Of a stretch of 64,000 nt of DNA, positions 31,587 through 38,458 are shown piece by piece. Source of the DNA: Solimonas sp. (GTDB lineage Bacteria > Pseudomonadota > Gammaproteobacteria > Nevskiales > Nevskiaceae); assembly GCA_030149365.1 (NCBI GenBank), contig JASBRP010000057.1:1-64000 (forward strand), read 5' to 3'. Under the pieces are notes generated by a model, which was given only the letters and a program-made list of their open reading frames with translations, did no database searches and was not told where the DNA came from. A program made the translations under genes and the position numbers. Within the stretch, counting starts at the first letter, position 1, and each line of letters opens with the position of its first letter.

Positions 31587-31609
31587 CATATAAATCATTG
31601 ATTCATATG
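31587..31609. promoter_or_regulatory. 23-bp near-perfect palindrome between the two kinase genes
   Basis: CATATAAATCA-T-TGATTCATATG, one mismatch in 11-bp arms. It lies 108 nt upstream of kinase 1 and 17 nt past the stop of kinase 2. It is AT-rich for this genome and could be a regulator site for kinase 1. Confidence 0.45.
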
Positions 31610-31625
31610 AACTGGGAACATCAGC

Positions 31626-32954
31626 CTAACTGGTCAGGGCCGACAGCCGCGCGCTGGTGACCGACAGGCGATAGATCAGGGTTTGTGTGAAAACCTTGTA
31701 AAATCTGAGCTGGCAGTCGCGCGACACCTTTTCCATCAGGGTGGCGTTGATCTTCAGCGCCAGGACCTTGTTCAGCGCCACCACCGTCGCGGTGCGCTTG
31801 GTGGCCGACAGAAAGCCGATCTCGCCGACGCAATCACCCTTCTCCAGGCGGTAGATCGCCTTGCCGCCCTTGCGCACCTCGGCGCTGCCCAGAGCGAGGA
31901 TGTAGAAGGAATCGTCGATGTCGCCCTCGGCGATGATCGTCTCACCGGCCTGGTAGGTGGCCATGGTGCTGGCGTTGAGGATTTCATCGATCTCCTCGTC
32001 GGAGAAGCCGTCGAAGAAATGCAGGCGGCGCAACGAGTCGCGCGATTCGCGGCGGCTGATCACCAGGCCCTGCTGGCGCAGCTGGTCGAACAGGCGCGTC
32101 AGCGTCACGGCCAGCTCGCCGCCGCTCTGGTAGCGCTCACCCGGGGTCTTCAGCAGCAGGCGCGAGACCACCTCGGACAATGCTTCCGGTACGTCCGGCC
32201 GCAGCTCGCGCACGCGCGGTGCCGGCTGGGTCTTGATGGCAGTGAACAGCCGCGGAATCTCGGGGATGGGGAAGGGCGGCACGCCGGTGAGCAACTGGTA
32301 CATCACCGCGCCCAGGGCGTAGAGGTCCGTGGCCGGCGTCAGGGGCTCGCGGCGGATCTGCTCGGGCGCCATGTACAGCGGCGAGCCCTGCACGCCCTGC
32401 TGCTCGGCGTCCTTGGCCTCGCCGGAATTGATCTCGGCGATGGAGAAGTCCATCAGCTTGGGCACGCCGTCACGCGTCAGCATGATGTTGCTGGGCTTGA
32501 TGTCGCGATGGAGCACGCCCTTGCTGTGGGCGTAGTCCAGGGCCTTGGCGCATTTGAAGGCGATGTCGATGACCTGGTCCAGCGGTGCGCGCGCACCCTT
32601 GGCGCGGCACAGCGGCTGCAGGGTCTCGCCGTCGATGTATTCCATCACCAGGTAGCTGAGGTCGCCCTCCACGCCGGCGTCGTGCAGCGAGACGATGTGC
32701 GGGTGGGCCAGCATGCCGGCGGCGCGGGCCTCGGCGAAGAAGGCGCGCTCGTGGGCGGCGTCGTTCTTGAACTCGGAGTCGTGCAGGGCGACCTTGATGG
32801 CGACGTCGCGCTGCACGAAGGGATCGAAGCCCTTGTAGACCACGCCGCAGGCGCCGCGGCCGATCTCGCCGCGTACGTCGTACTTGCCGATCTGCTCCGG
32901 TATCCCTTCCGGAAGGCGGCGCTCCTGGCCTTCGGTAACCTGGGTGTCGCTCAT
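31626..32954 (-). CDS. Ser/Thr protein kinase with C-terminal cyclic-nucleotide-binding domain (paralogue 2)
   Basis: A 442-residue protein with the layout of its neighbour. The kinase domain (~22-285) has GEIGRGACGVVYKGFDPF, DVAIKVAL, HRDIKPSNIMLTRDG and again MDFSIAE in place of DFG; the activation segment EAKDAEQQGVQGSPLYMAPEQ is shorter and lacks most Thr/Ser of paralogue 1. The cNMP domain (~315-435) holds GDCVGEIGFLSATKRTA. The link RRESRDSLRRLHFFDGFSDE is identical in both, as is the kinase N-lobe. The differing activation segments suggest separate control. It lies upstream of paralogue 1 with a 146-nt gap. Confidence 0.88.
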   Translation of the reverse strand: MSDTQVTEGQERRLPEGIPEQIGKYDVRGEIGRGACGVVYKGFDPFVQRDVAIKVALHDSEFKNDAAHERAFFAEARAAGMLAHPHIVSLHDAGVEGDLSYLVMEYIDGETLQPLCRAKGARAPLDQVIDIAFKCAKALDYAHSKGVLHRDIKPSNIMLTRDGVPKLMDFSIAEINSGEAKDAEQQGVQGSPLYMAPEQIRREPLTPATDLYALGAVMYQLLTGVPPFPIPEIPRLFTAIKTQPAPRVRELRPDVPEALSEVVSRLLLKTPGERYQSGGELAVTLTRLFDQLRQQGLVISRRESRDSLRRLHFFDGFSDEEIDEILNASTMATYQAGETIIAEGDIDDSFYILALGSAEVRKGGKAIYRLEKGDCVGEIGFLSATKRTATVVALNKVLALKINATLMEKVSRDCQLRFYKVFTQTLIYRLSVTSARLSALTS

Positions 32955-33029
32955 GTTCCTGGCGAACCCCGTGACCTGCTGTGATCTGTCCGCAAAACTG
33001 CATCCCCCGTCCGCGAGTCGCGGCTGGGA

Positions 33030-33929
33030 TCAGGATAGCGAGCGGGGCCGCTTTTCTCCAGACAGCCGGTCGTGGAACTCGCGGAAGGCGCGCAACACGC
33101 GGTCCGGCGCCTCCACCTGCGGGTAATGGCCGACGCCGGAGAGGCTGACGGTGTCGGGTTCGGGAACCAGTTCACGGTAGCGTTCCAGCAGGTGTGCTCC
33201 GGAAACGGGGTCCACCGGCCCGTTGATCAGGCGCAGCGGCACCGGCGAGCGCTGCAGCGCCGTGACCCAGCGCTCGCGGTTCATGCGCCTTTCGCGGATG
33301 TAGCGGATCAGGCGGTGGGCGATGCGGTGGCCGTCCCGGTGCGAGATCAGCTGCCAGAAGTCGTGCAGCTCGATCAGGCCCGGCCGGGTGTCCGGCCCGA
33401 ACACGCGGCTGAAGGTTTTGCCGAAGCGCTTTTCGTTCATCAGCTGTGACAGCAGTGGCCCCAGGGGGCCATTGAGCCAGCGCTGCTGCCAGATGGCGCG
33501 GTGGGTCTCCGGGAACAGGCCGCCGTTGAGGAACACCACCGACAGCAACTGCGCGCGCCGCCGCGGCTGGCTGATCTCGCGTGCCAGCAGCTCCTGCGCC
33601 ACGCTGACGCCGTAGTCGTGTGCCAGCACGTGCACGCGCTCGATGCCGCGCTCCGCCAGCAGGGCGTCGCAGAGATCGGCCTGCTCGATCAGCGAGTAGT
33701 CATGCCCGCGCGGCTTGGCCGACCAGCCGAAACCCAGCAGGTCCGGCGCCACCACGTGGCCGAAGCGCTGGCGCAGCGGTGCCCAGACCGGCTCCCAGTC
33801 CCAGGAGGCGGTGGGGAAGCCATGGATGCACAGCAGCGCCTCGCGACCGCGGCCGTCTTCACGGTAGAAGACCTCGTGGCCGCGGAAGGCGAACTGCGAG
33901 CCGGCTTCTTTCCAGGTGCGGAGTGACAT
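33030..33929 (-). CDS. Alpha/beta hydrolase with Asp nucleophile (epoxide hydrolase/haloalkane dehalogenase type)
   Basis: A 299-residue hydrolase. Residues CIHGFPTASWDW form the HG oxyanion strand; the nucleophile elbow is VLAHDYGVSVAQELL, so Asp105 stands where esterases have Ser. The acid is probably in LINGPVDPVSGAHLL and the His in SLSGVGHYPQVEAPD. Asp nucleophiles are typical of epoxide hydrolases and haloalkane dehalogenases, but the cap region does not let me choose between them. ATG 33929 is used because the upstream in-frame residues are unconserved. It lies alone on its strand. Confidence 0.82.
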   Translation of the reverse strand: MSLRTWKEAGSQFAFRGHEVFYREDGRGREALLCIHGFPTASWDWEPVWAPLRQRFGHVVAPDLLGFGWSAKPRGHDYSLIEQADLCDALLAERGIERVHVLAHDYGVSVAQELLAREISQPRRRAQLLSVVFLNGGLFPETHRAIWQQRWLNGPLGPLLSQLMNEKRFGKTFSRVFGPDTRPGLIELHDFWQLISHRDGHRIAHRLIRYIRERRMNRERWVTALQRSPVPLRLINGPVDPVSGAHLLERYRELVPEPDTVSLSGVGHYPQVEAPDRVLRAFREFHDRLSGEKRPRSLS

Positions 33930-34013
33930 GGGGGTAGTGTGACGGCAGGCGGGAGGGGCGACAAGGACGAGCCGGCCGGGTCGGCTCGCCATCGCTGGAG
34001 GGGCCGGGGCATC

Positions 34014-34361
34014 ATGTCGTACATGAAGAACGTCCTGTTCATCTGCAGCCGCAATCGCCTGCGCAGCCCGACCGCGGAGCAGGTGTTTTCGTCGTATCCG
34101 GGCGTCGAGACCTCATCGGCCCGCGTAGACCATGATGCCGACAACCCGGTAACTTCCGAACTGCTGGAGTGGGCTGACCTGGTCTTCGTGATGGAAGCGA
34201 TGCATCGCCGCAAGCTGCAGAAAAAATTCCGCACTGCGCTCAACGGCAAGCGGATCATCTGCCTGGGCATTCCGGACGACTTCGAATTCATGGACCCCGC
34301 GCTGGTGCAGCTGCTGCAGTCCAAGGTGCCGCCGTTCCTGCCGGCGGCCGTGGCGCGGTGA
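34014..34361 (+). CDS. Low-molecular-weight protein-tyrosine-phosphatase-like protein
   Basis: A 115-residue protein. It starts with the P-loop FICSRNRLRSPTAEQVF, a C-x5-R-S motif with Cys ~11, and later has the acid loop FMDPALVQLL (Asp-Pro) typical of LMW-PTPs. It is shorter than the ~150-residue family mean, as in the YfkJ-like trimmed group of predicted phosphatases. Its stop overlaps the ATG of the next gene (TGATG), so the two are co-translated. GGAGGG precedes ATG 34014; another ATG lies at 34023. The substrate is unknown. Confidence 0.82.
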   Translation: MSYMKNVLFICSRNRLRSPTAEQVFSSYPGVETSSARVDHDADNPVTSELLEWADLVFVMEAMHRRKLQKKFRTALNGKRIICLGIPDDFEFMDPALVQLLQSKVPPFLPAAVAR

Positions 34362-34831
34362 TGGACGTACGCATCGTCGAATTCCCCGAGACGCCGGTGG
34401 CGGTGGCGGAGCATCGCGGCCCACCGGCGCTGGAGTACCAGACCTCGCAGCGCCTGATCCGCTGGCGTATCGCCAATGGCCTGTCGCCTCACAAGCACCG
34501 GACCTACGGCGTCCACTACACCGATCCGCAGGCGGTGGTGCCCGAGGATCACCGCGTGGATTTCTGCGTGAGCCATGACGGCGTGGTGGCGCCGAATGCC
34601 GAGGGCATCGTCGGCAAGCTCATCCCGGCCTGCCGCTGCGCGGTGGCGCGGCACCTGGGATCACGCCGTCACAACACGGCGGCCGTGCACCTGTACCGGG
34701 AGTGGCTGCCGCGCAGCGGCGAGCGGCCGGGGGATTTCCCGATCTTCTTCCACTACGTCAACGTGGGGCCGGATGTGGAGGAAGAGGACATGGTCACCGA
34801 CGTGTACCTGCCGCTGTCGCGGGCCGAGTGA
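34361..34831 (+). CDS. GyrI-like (AraC effector-binding) domain protein
   Basis: A 156-residue stand-alone GyrI/SbmC-type ligand-binding domain. Residues MDVRIVEFPETPVAVAEHRG form its first strand, LIRWRIANGLSPHKHRTYGV and VDFCVSHDGVVAPN the centre, and IPACRCAVARHLG ... FHYVNVGPD the second half of the fold. No DNA-binding domain is attached. Family members bind amphipathic small molecules or inhibit gyrase. It overlaps the LMW-PTP-like gene by 1 nt and ends at a convergent gene. Confidence 0.8.
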   Translation: MDVRIVEFPETPVAVAEHRGPPALEYQTSQRLIRWRIANGLSPHKHRTYGVHYTDPQAVVPEDHRVDFCVSHDGVVAPNAEGIVGKLIPACRCAVARHLGSRRHNTAAVHLYREWLPRSGERPGDFPIFFHYVNVGPDVEEEDMVTDVYLPLSRAE

Positions 34832-34837
34832 CCCAGC

Positions 34838-35113
34838 TCAGCCCAGCGTCGCCCAGAAACTGCGCTCGTTGCCGCAGCCGGGCGAGAGCTTGCGGATCCA
34901 GACGCTGCCGATGAGCTGCACCAGGATCAGGCCCAGGTGCAGGATCATCAGCAGCAGCGCGGCGACAGCGCCTTGCGGAGACGGGATCAGCAGAGCGGCG
35001 CTGGTGAGCACCTCCACGAAGCTGATGTGCCGCTTGGCGACCAGGTGATGCAGCAGGTGCAGCGTCTGCACCGCCAGCAACGCGGCCCAGGTGAGGTCAG
35101 GCGTGAGCAGCAT
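34838..35113 (-). CDS. Small membrane protein of unknown function
   Basis: A 91-residue hydrophobic protein with about two to three helices (LTWAALLAVQTLHLLHHLVA; VEVLTSAALLIPSPQGAVAALLLMILHLGLILVQLIG). Its start overlaps the 3' end of the cation-efflux gene by 17 nt, so the two are one operon. No motif recognised. It may be an accessory of the transporter. Confidence 0.6.
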   Translation of the reverse strand: MLLTPDLTWAALLAVQTLHLLHHLVAKRHISFVEVLTSAALLIPSPQGAVAALLLMILHLGLILVQLIGSVWIRKLSPGCGNERSFWATLG

Positions 35114-35729
35114 GGGCGATCTCCTTGAGTTCGGCGCGGGCCTGGGCGATGACGGAGCGGGCGGCGGTCAGGCCCAGCACCGCCATGAGGACCGCGACCA
35201 GCAGGTCGGGCCAGGCGGAGCCGAGGCCGAAGACGCCGGCCGCGGCGAGGATGACGGCGATGTTGCCGATGGCGTCGTTGCGCGAGCAGAGCCAGACGGA
35301 ACGCATGTTGGCGTCGCCGTCGCGGAAGGCGTAGAGCATGACGGCCACCGACAGGTTGGCGACCAGTGCCAGGCTGCCGACGACGCCCATGGTGGCGGCC
35401 TCCGGGATCACGCCGTGGGTGGCGTTCCACGCGGCATGGCCGAGCACGAAGAGGCCGTAGAGCCCCATGGTGGCGCCTTTCAGCAGGGCGGCGCGCGAGC
35501 GCCAGGCAATGGCCATGGACAGCACCATCAGGGAGACGCCGTAGTTGGCGGCGTCACCGAGGAAGTCCGCGGCATCGGCGAGCAGGGACACCGAGCCGGC
35601 GTTCCAGCCGGCGCCGAGTTCCACGGCGAACATCACCGCGTTGACGGCCAGTGCGATCCACAGCGCGCGACGATAGCGTGGGGTGGCCTGGCTCTGGCAG
35701 GTGTTGCTGGCGCAGCAGGAATCGCCCAT
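35097..35729 (-). CDS. Cation diffusion facilitator-like metal transporter
   Basis: A 210-residue membrane protein. Residues CCASNTC in the N-terminal tail could bind metal. Helices carry LLADAADFLGDAANYGVSLM, in which DxxxD is the transport-site motif of CDF proteins, and LCSRNDAIGNIAVIL, the second half of the site. It lacks the long C-terminal cytoplasmic domain of classical CDFs. ATG 35729 follows a GGAG site; an earlier start would cross the operator. The divergent CadR-like regulator and shared operator imply induction by a soft divalent metal such as Cd, Pb or Zn. Confidence 0.88.
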   Translation of the reverse strand: MGDSCCASNTCQSQATPRYRRALWIALAVNAVMFAVELGAGWNAGSVSLLADAADFLGDAANYGVSLMVLSMAIAWRSRAALLKGATMGLYGLFVLGHAAWNATHGVIPEAATMGVVGSLALVANLSVAVMLYAFRDGDANMRSVWLCSRNDAIGNIAVILAAAGVFGLGSAWPDLLVAVLMAVLGLTAARSVIAQARAELKEIAHAAHA

Positions 35730-35753
35730 GGCGGTCTCCGTTGATCTGGAGCC

Positions 35754-35784
35754 ATTGAACACCCTGTAGCCGCTACAGGGTCAA
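35754..35784 (-). promoter_or_regulatory. MerR-type operator/promoter of the cation-efflux gene
   Basis: A perfect dyad ACCCTGTAG-CCG-CTACAGGGT at 35761-35781. Read on the minus strand it lies between a -35 TTGACC (35779-35784) and a -10 TTCAAT (35754-35759), giving a 19-bp spacer, the long spacing typical of MerR-family promoters. It matches the consensus of CadR/PbrR/ZntR sites. Confidence 0.9.
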
Positions 35785-35823
35785 GCGCCGTAGGATGGAG
35801 GCGGATTCTGGCGGGAGCGGCGC

Positions 35824-36258
35824 ATGCGGATCGGCGAACTGGGCGAGGCAACGGGCGTGGATGTCGAGACCATCCGCTACTACGAGCGCTCGGGCCTGCT
35901 GCCGGAGCCGCAGCGGCAGGCCAACGGCTACCGCGCCTACGGCCCCCTGCACCTGGAACGCCTGTCCTTCATCCGGCATTGCCGGGCGCTGGACATGTCG
36001 CTGGCGGACATCCAGCGGCTGCTCGCGTTCTTTGATCGCCCGCAGGCCGATTGCGGCGACATCAATCGCGTGATCGACGAGCAGCTGGAGCGGGTGCGTG
36101 CGCGGCTGAAGTCGATGCGTGCGCTGGAGAAGCAGCTGACCTCGCTGCGCTCGCACTGCGAGGCCGGCCATACCGCCAAGGAGTGCGGCATCCTGCAGGA
36201 GCTGGTGGCCGCGGCGCATGGCGAGGCCTGCGCCTGCCATCCGGCAGCGGCGCAATGA
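35824..36258 (+). CDS. cadR: MerR-family metal-responsive regulator, CadR/PbrR type
   Basis: A 144-residue regulator. The winged helix is MRIGELGEATGVDVETIRYYERSGLLPEP, then NGYRAYGPLHLERLSFIRHCRALDMS, and a dimerisation helix from residue ~80. Metal ligands expected of CadR/PbrR are present: Cys in PQADCGDIN, then HCEAGHTAKECGIL, with an extra ACACH near the C-terminus. It is divergent from the efflux gene and has the operator between the starts. Cd(II) or Pb(II) are the likely inducers; the exact metal cannot be read. Confidence 0.9.
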   Translation: MRIGELGEATGVDVETIRYYERSGLLPEPQRQANGYRAYGPLHLERLSFIRHCRALDMSLADIQRLLAFFDRPQADCGDINRVIDEQLERVRARLKSMRALEKQLTSLRSHCEAGHTAKECGILQELVAAAHGEACACHPAAAQ

Positions 36259-36265
36259 GCCCGAG

Positions 36266-37234
36266 CTACCAATAGGCCGGGGCGGGTTCCAGCGCCGCGC
36301 CACAGGCCGAGCAGCTGTGGATTTTCTTGTGCGCGTTGTTCTTCTTGCCGCAGGCGCTGCAGGCGATCATCACCGGCTTGGCACGCACCAGCTGGTACAC
36401 GCGTGAGTGCGTGCCGTAGGCCAGGCCTTCCTTCATGAACTGCTGTACCACGCGCTGGTGATCCGGATTGGGCAGCAGGTTGGCTTCCAGCGCCTCCAGC
36501 GATTCCCAGGCGGAGAGCGTGAAGCCCGAGGAGTTGCCGTCCGTATCCGGCGGACGCGCGCCGATGATGCCGGTGACGAAGCCCGGCTTGCCGGAGAAGC
36601 TTTCCAGCACGGCGTTGGTGACCTGGGCGGCCTGGTCGAACGGGGCCTTGCCGCCGCGCACCTGCAGCCAGGTGATGCCGATGGCCTCGGGCGGCGTTGG
36701 GTTGCCCTTGTGCAGGCGGTAGTAGGCGCCGAACTGGTAGTGCTCCTGCTCGCGCGGCATCAGCAGCGCGAGGAAGTCGAGCTGGCCGGCGAGTTCATAC
36801 AGGTCGAAGTGGTTCTCCACCTGTACCTGGCCATTCCGGTCGAAGGCGATGAACAGTGTCGCCTCCAGCGACAGCGCGCGGCCGGTGGGGGTCACGGTGT
36901 CGATGCCCATGTCGCCCGGCAGCGGGCCGGTGTGGCAGCCGCACAGGCGGTAGCGCGCAGAGACGGCGCCGCGGCCGGTCATGATGGGCCCGGTCAGCGA
37001 CAACTGCATATCGGGAAAGGCGGTGAACAGGGCCTGCACGTGGCGCTGCAGTGCCTCGCCCTGCAGGTGGGTCTGCGTCAGCGGGTCGCGGTAGCGCCCG
37101 CCGTTCATGGAGGCGCAGATGCCGGCCACGTCATGCGCGTTCCATTGGGCCAGGAAGCGCTGGGCGAAGCCCAGGTGTCGCGGGGCCTGCAACAGGCCGC
37201 GCAGCAGGCCCGCGACCACCGCCAGGGCATTCAT
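36266..37234 (-). CDS. SnoaL-like / dimeric alpha-beta-barrel / zinc-ribbon fusion protein
   Basis: A 322-residue protein that appears to join three parts. Residues ~10-150 resemble a SnoaL/NTF2-like polyketide-cyclase fold (WNAHDVAGICASMNGGRYRDP ... VENHFDLYELAGQL). Residues ~175-285 resemble an antibiotic-biosynthesis-monooxygenase or similar dimeric alpha-beta barrel (SGKPGFVTGIIGARPP ... FTLSAWESLEALEANL). The C-terminus is a zinc ribbon (CSACGKKNN ... CSACGAAL). The start overlaps the stop of the StyC-like gene by an ATGA. The domain names are from pattern only. Function unknown; possibly handling of a lipophilic or aromatic small molecule. Confidence 0.65.
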   Translation of the reverse strand: MNALAVVAGLLRGLLQAPRHLGFAQRFLAQWNAHDVAGICASMNGGRYRDPLTQTHLQGEALQRHVQALFTAFPDMQLSLTGPIMTGRGAVSARYRLCGCHTGPLPGDMGIDTVTPTGRALSLEATLFIAFDRNGQVQVENHFDLYELAGQLDFLALLMPREQEHYQFGAYYRLHKGNPTPPEAIGITWLQVRGGKAPFDQAAQVTNAVLESFSGKPGFVTGIIGARPPDTDGNSSGFTLSAWESLEALEANLLPNPDHQRVVQQFMKEGLAYGTHSRVYQLVRAKPVMIACSACGKKNNAHKKIHSCSACGAALEPAPAYW

Positions 37235-37719
37235 GCCGTCGCGCCCCGTTGCTGGGCGCGTGCGCCCTGCCACAGCAGCCAGGCCTGGGTGAAGGCGGTG
37301 GGCACGGCGAGCAGGAACAGCAGGTAGTTCAGCGAATTGGTCCAGGCGCCGCCGAACTCCAGGCCGCGCACGCCGAACAGGGCGCCGACCAGGAAGCCGA
37401 GCGTGTTGGCCCAGCCGGTGATGCAGACGCTGACGATGTAGACCCGGCGGGCCTTGGCGCTCAGGCGGATGCTGCTGCCGGCAGCGGCGAAGGCGATCAT
37501 GGCCAGGGCGTTCATCAGGGCGCCGAGATGGGTGCGGCGCCAGGCAGCCTCGGTGCCCGGCATCTGGAAGTCCAGCACCGGCAGCAATGGCCAGGCGGCG
37601 ACATGGCCGATGGCCTCGAAGGTGAAGATCAGGCCGACCACCAGACTGAGGGCGAACAGCGCGGCGGCGGGGGCGAGGATGCGGGCGCGCTCGGGCGCGC
37701 TCAGCTTGTCGGGTGCCAT
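37231..37719 (-). CDS. Styrene-oxide-isomerase (StyC)-like four-helix membrane protein
   Basis: A 162-residue integral membrane protein with four helices. RRTHLGALMNALAMIAFAAA and VSVCITGWANTLGFLVGALF followed by RGLEFGGAW line up with the pattern R-x-H-x-G-x-x-x-N, GWAN and RGLxFG that I recall from StyC, the heme-dependent isomerase that turns styrene oxide into phenylacetaldehyde. The His in that first motif would be the heme ligand. ATG 37719 follows a GGAGGAGA site. It heads a two-gene operon with the SnoaL/zinc-ribbon protein and is repressed, by inference, by the divergent TetR protein. The family call is from memory and needs a search. Confidence 0.55.
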   Translation of the reverse strand: MAPDKLSAPERARILAPAAALFALSLVVGLIFTFEAIGHVAAWPLLPVLDFQMPGTEAAWRRTHLGALMNALAMIAFAAAGSSIRLSAKARRVYIVSVCITGWANTLGFLVGALFGVRGLEFGGAWTNSLNYLLFLLAVPTAFTQAWLLWQGARAQQRGATA

Positions 37720-37754
37720 GGGTCTCCTCCCTGTGGGCAGGCGGGCAGAGGCCG

Positions 37755-37805
37755 CCATGGATAAAGTTTACAGTATTAATTTAATACTGTCAACTTTATC
37801 CATGG
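37755..37805. promoter_or_regulatory. 51-bp palindromic TetR operator with divergent promoters
   Basis: The ends CCATGGATAAAGTT and AACTTTATCCATGG are exact inverted repeats, and the centre TACAGTATTAATTTAATACTG continues the symmetry with one mismatch. On the minus strand TTGACA, 17 nt and TAAACT form a good promoter for the StyC-like operon. On the plus strand TTTACA (37767-37772), 17 nt and TCAACT (37790-37795) form a mirror promoter whose expected start, near 37802, coincides with the TetR ATG. Confidence 0.85.
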
Positions 37806-38446
37806 CAAGACAGTCCTTCGACGAACGGGAAGTGGAACAGCGCCGCGCGGAAATCCTCGAGGCGGCGATGACGCTGTTCGAGGCCGGCGGCCTGGAAGCG
37901 GTCAGCTTCCGCAAGGTAGCGGCGGTGCTGGGCTGCAGCTATGCGGCGCCCTACCGGTATTTTCCGGGCAAGGAGGCGCTGCTGACGGCGATGCGGGCGC
38001 AGGCCTTCCGCTGGATGGAGCAGGCCATGCTGGCCGCGATCGATCCCGCGCAGCCGCCGCGTCAGCGGCTGCGGACCCTGGCCGAGGCCTTCATCCGCGC
38101 GGGCATCGAGCGGCCGCAGCGCTACGCGCTGATGTTCTTCCGTCTCACCGAGCCCGAGAGCGGCCCGAGCTCACTGGAGCTCGCGGCGGCGAAGCGCGAT
38201 GCGCTGGATGTCTGCACGCGCACGGTGGCGGCGGCGCAGGCAGCCGGCGACCTGAAGCTGTCGGTCGATCCGCTGACGGCCAGCCACCTGTTCTGGGTGG
38301 GCGCGCACGGCCTGGTGTCGCTGGAAGTGGCCGGGCAGTTCGTGATGGGCCGTTCGGTGGAGGAGCTGGTGCCGCAGATGGTGCGCACGCTGATGCAGGG
38401 GCTGGAGGAGCAGGGTTCCACCGTGACTCGGCGCGTGGCGCCCTGA
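37802..38446 (+). CDS. TetR-family transcriptional repressor
   Basis: A 214-residue repressor. The N-terminal helix-turn-helix is ILEAAMTLFEAGGLEAVSFRKVAAVLGCS followed by APYRYFPGKEALLTAMRAQ; the C-terminal helical domain includes LTASHLFWVGAHGLVSLEVAGQF. ATG 37802 lies inside the palindromic operator, so autoregulation is nearly certain. There is no ribosome site, and the predicted transcript would be leaderless. It controls, by inference, the divergent StyC-like operon. Ligand unknown, likely hydrophobic. Confidence 0.88.
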   Translation: MARQSFDEREVEQRRAEILEAAMTLFEAGGLEAVSFRKVAAVLGCSYAAPYRYFPGKEALLTAMRAQAFRWMEQAMLAAIDPAQPPRQRLRTLAEAFIRAGIERPQRYALMFFRLTEPESGPSSLELAAAKRDALDVCTRTVAAAQAAGDLKLSVDPLTASHLFWVGAHGLVSLEVAGQFVMGRSVEELVPQMVRTLMQGLEEQGSTVTRRVAP

Positions 38447-38458
38447 GGGCTTTGCCGC

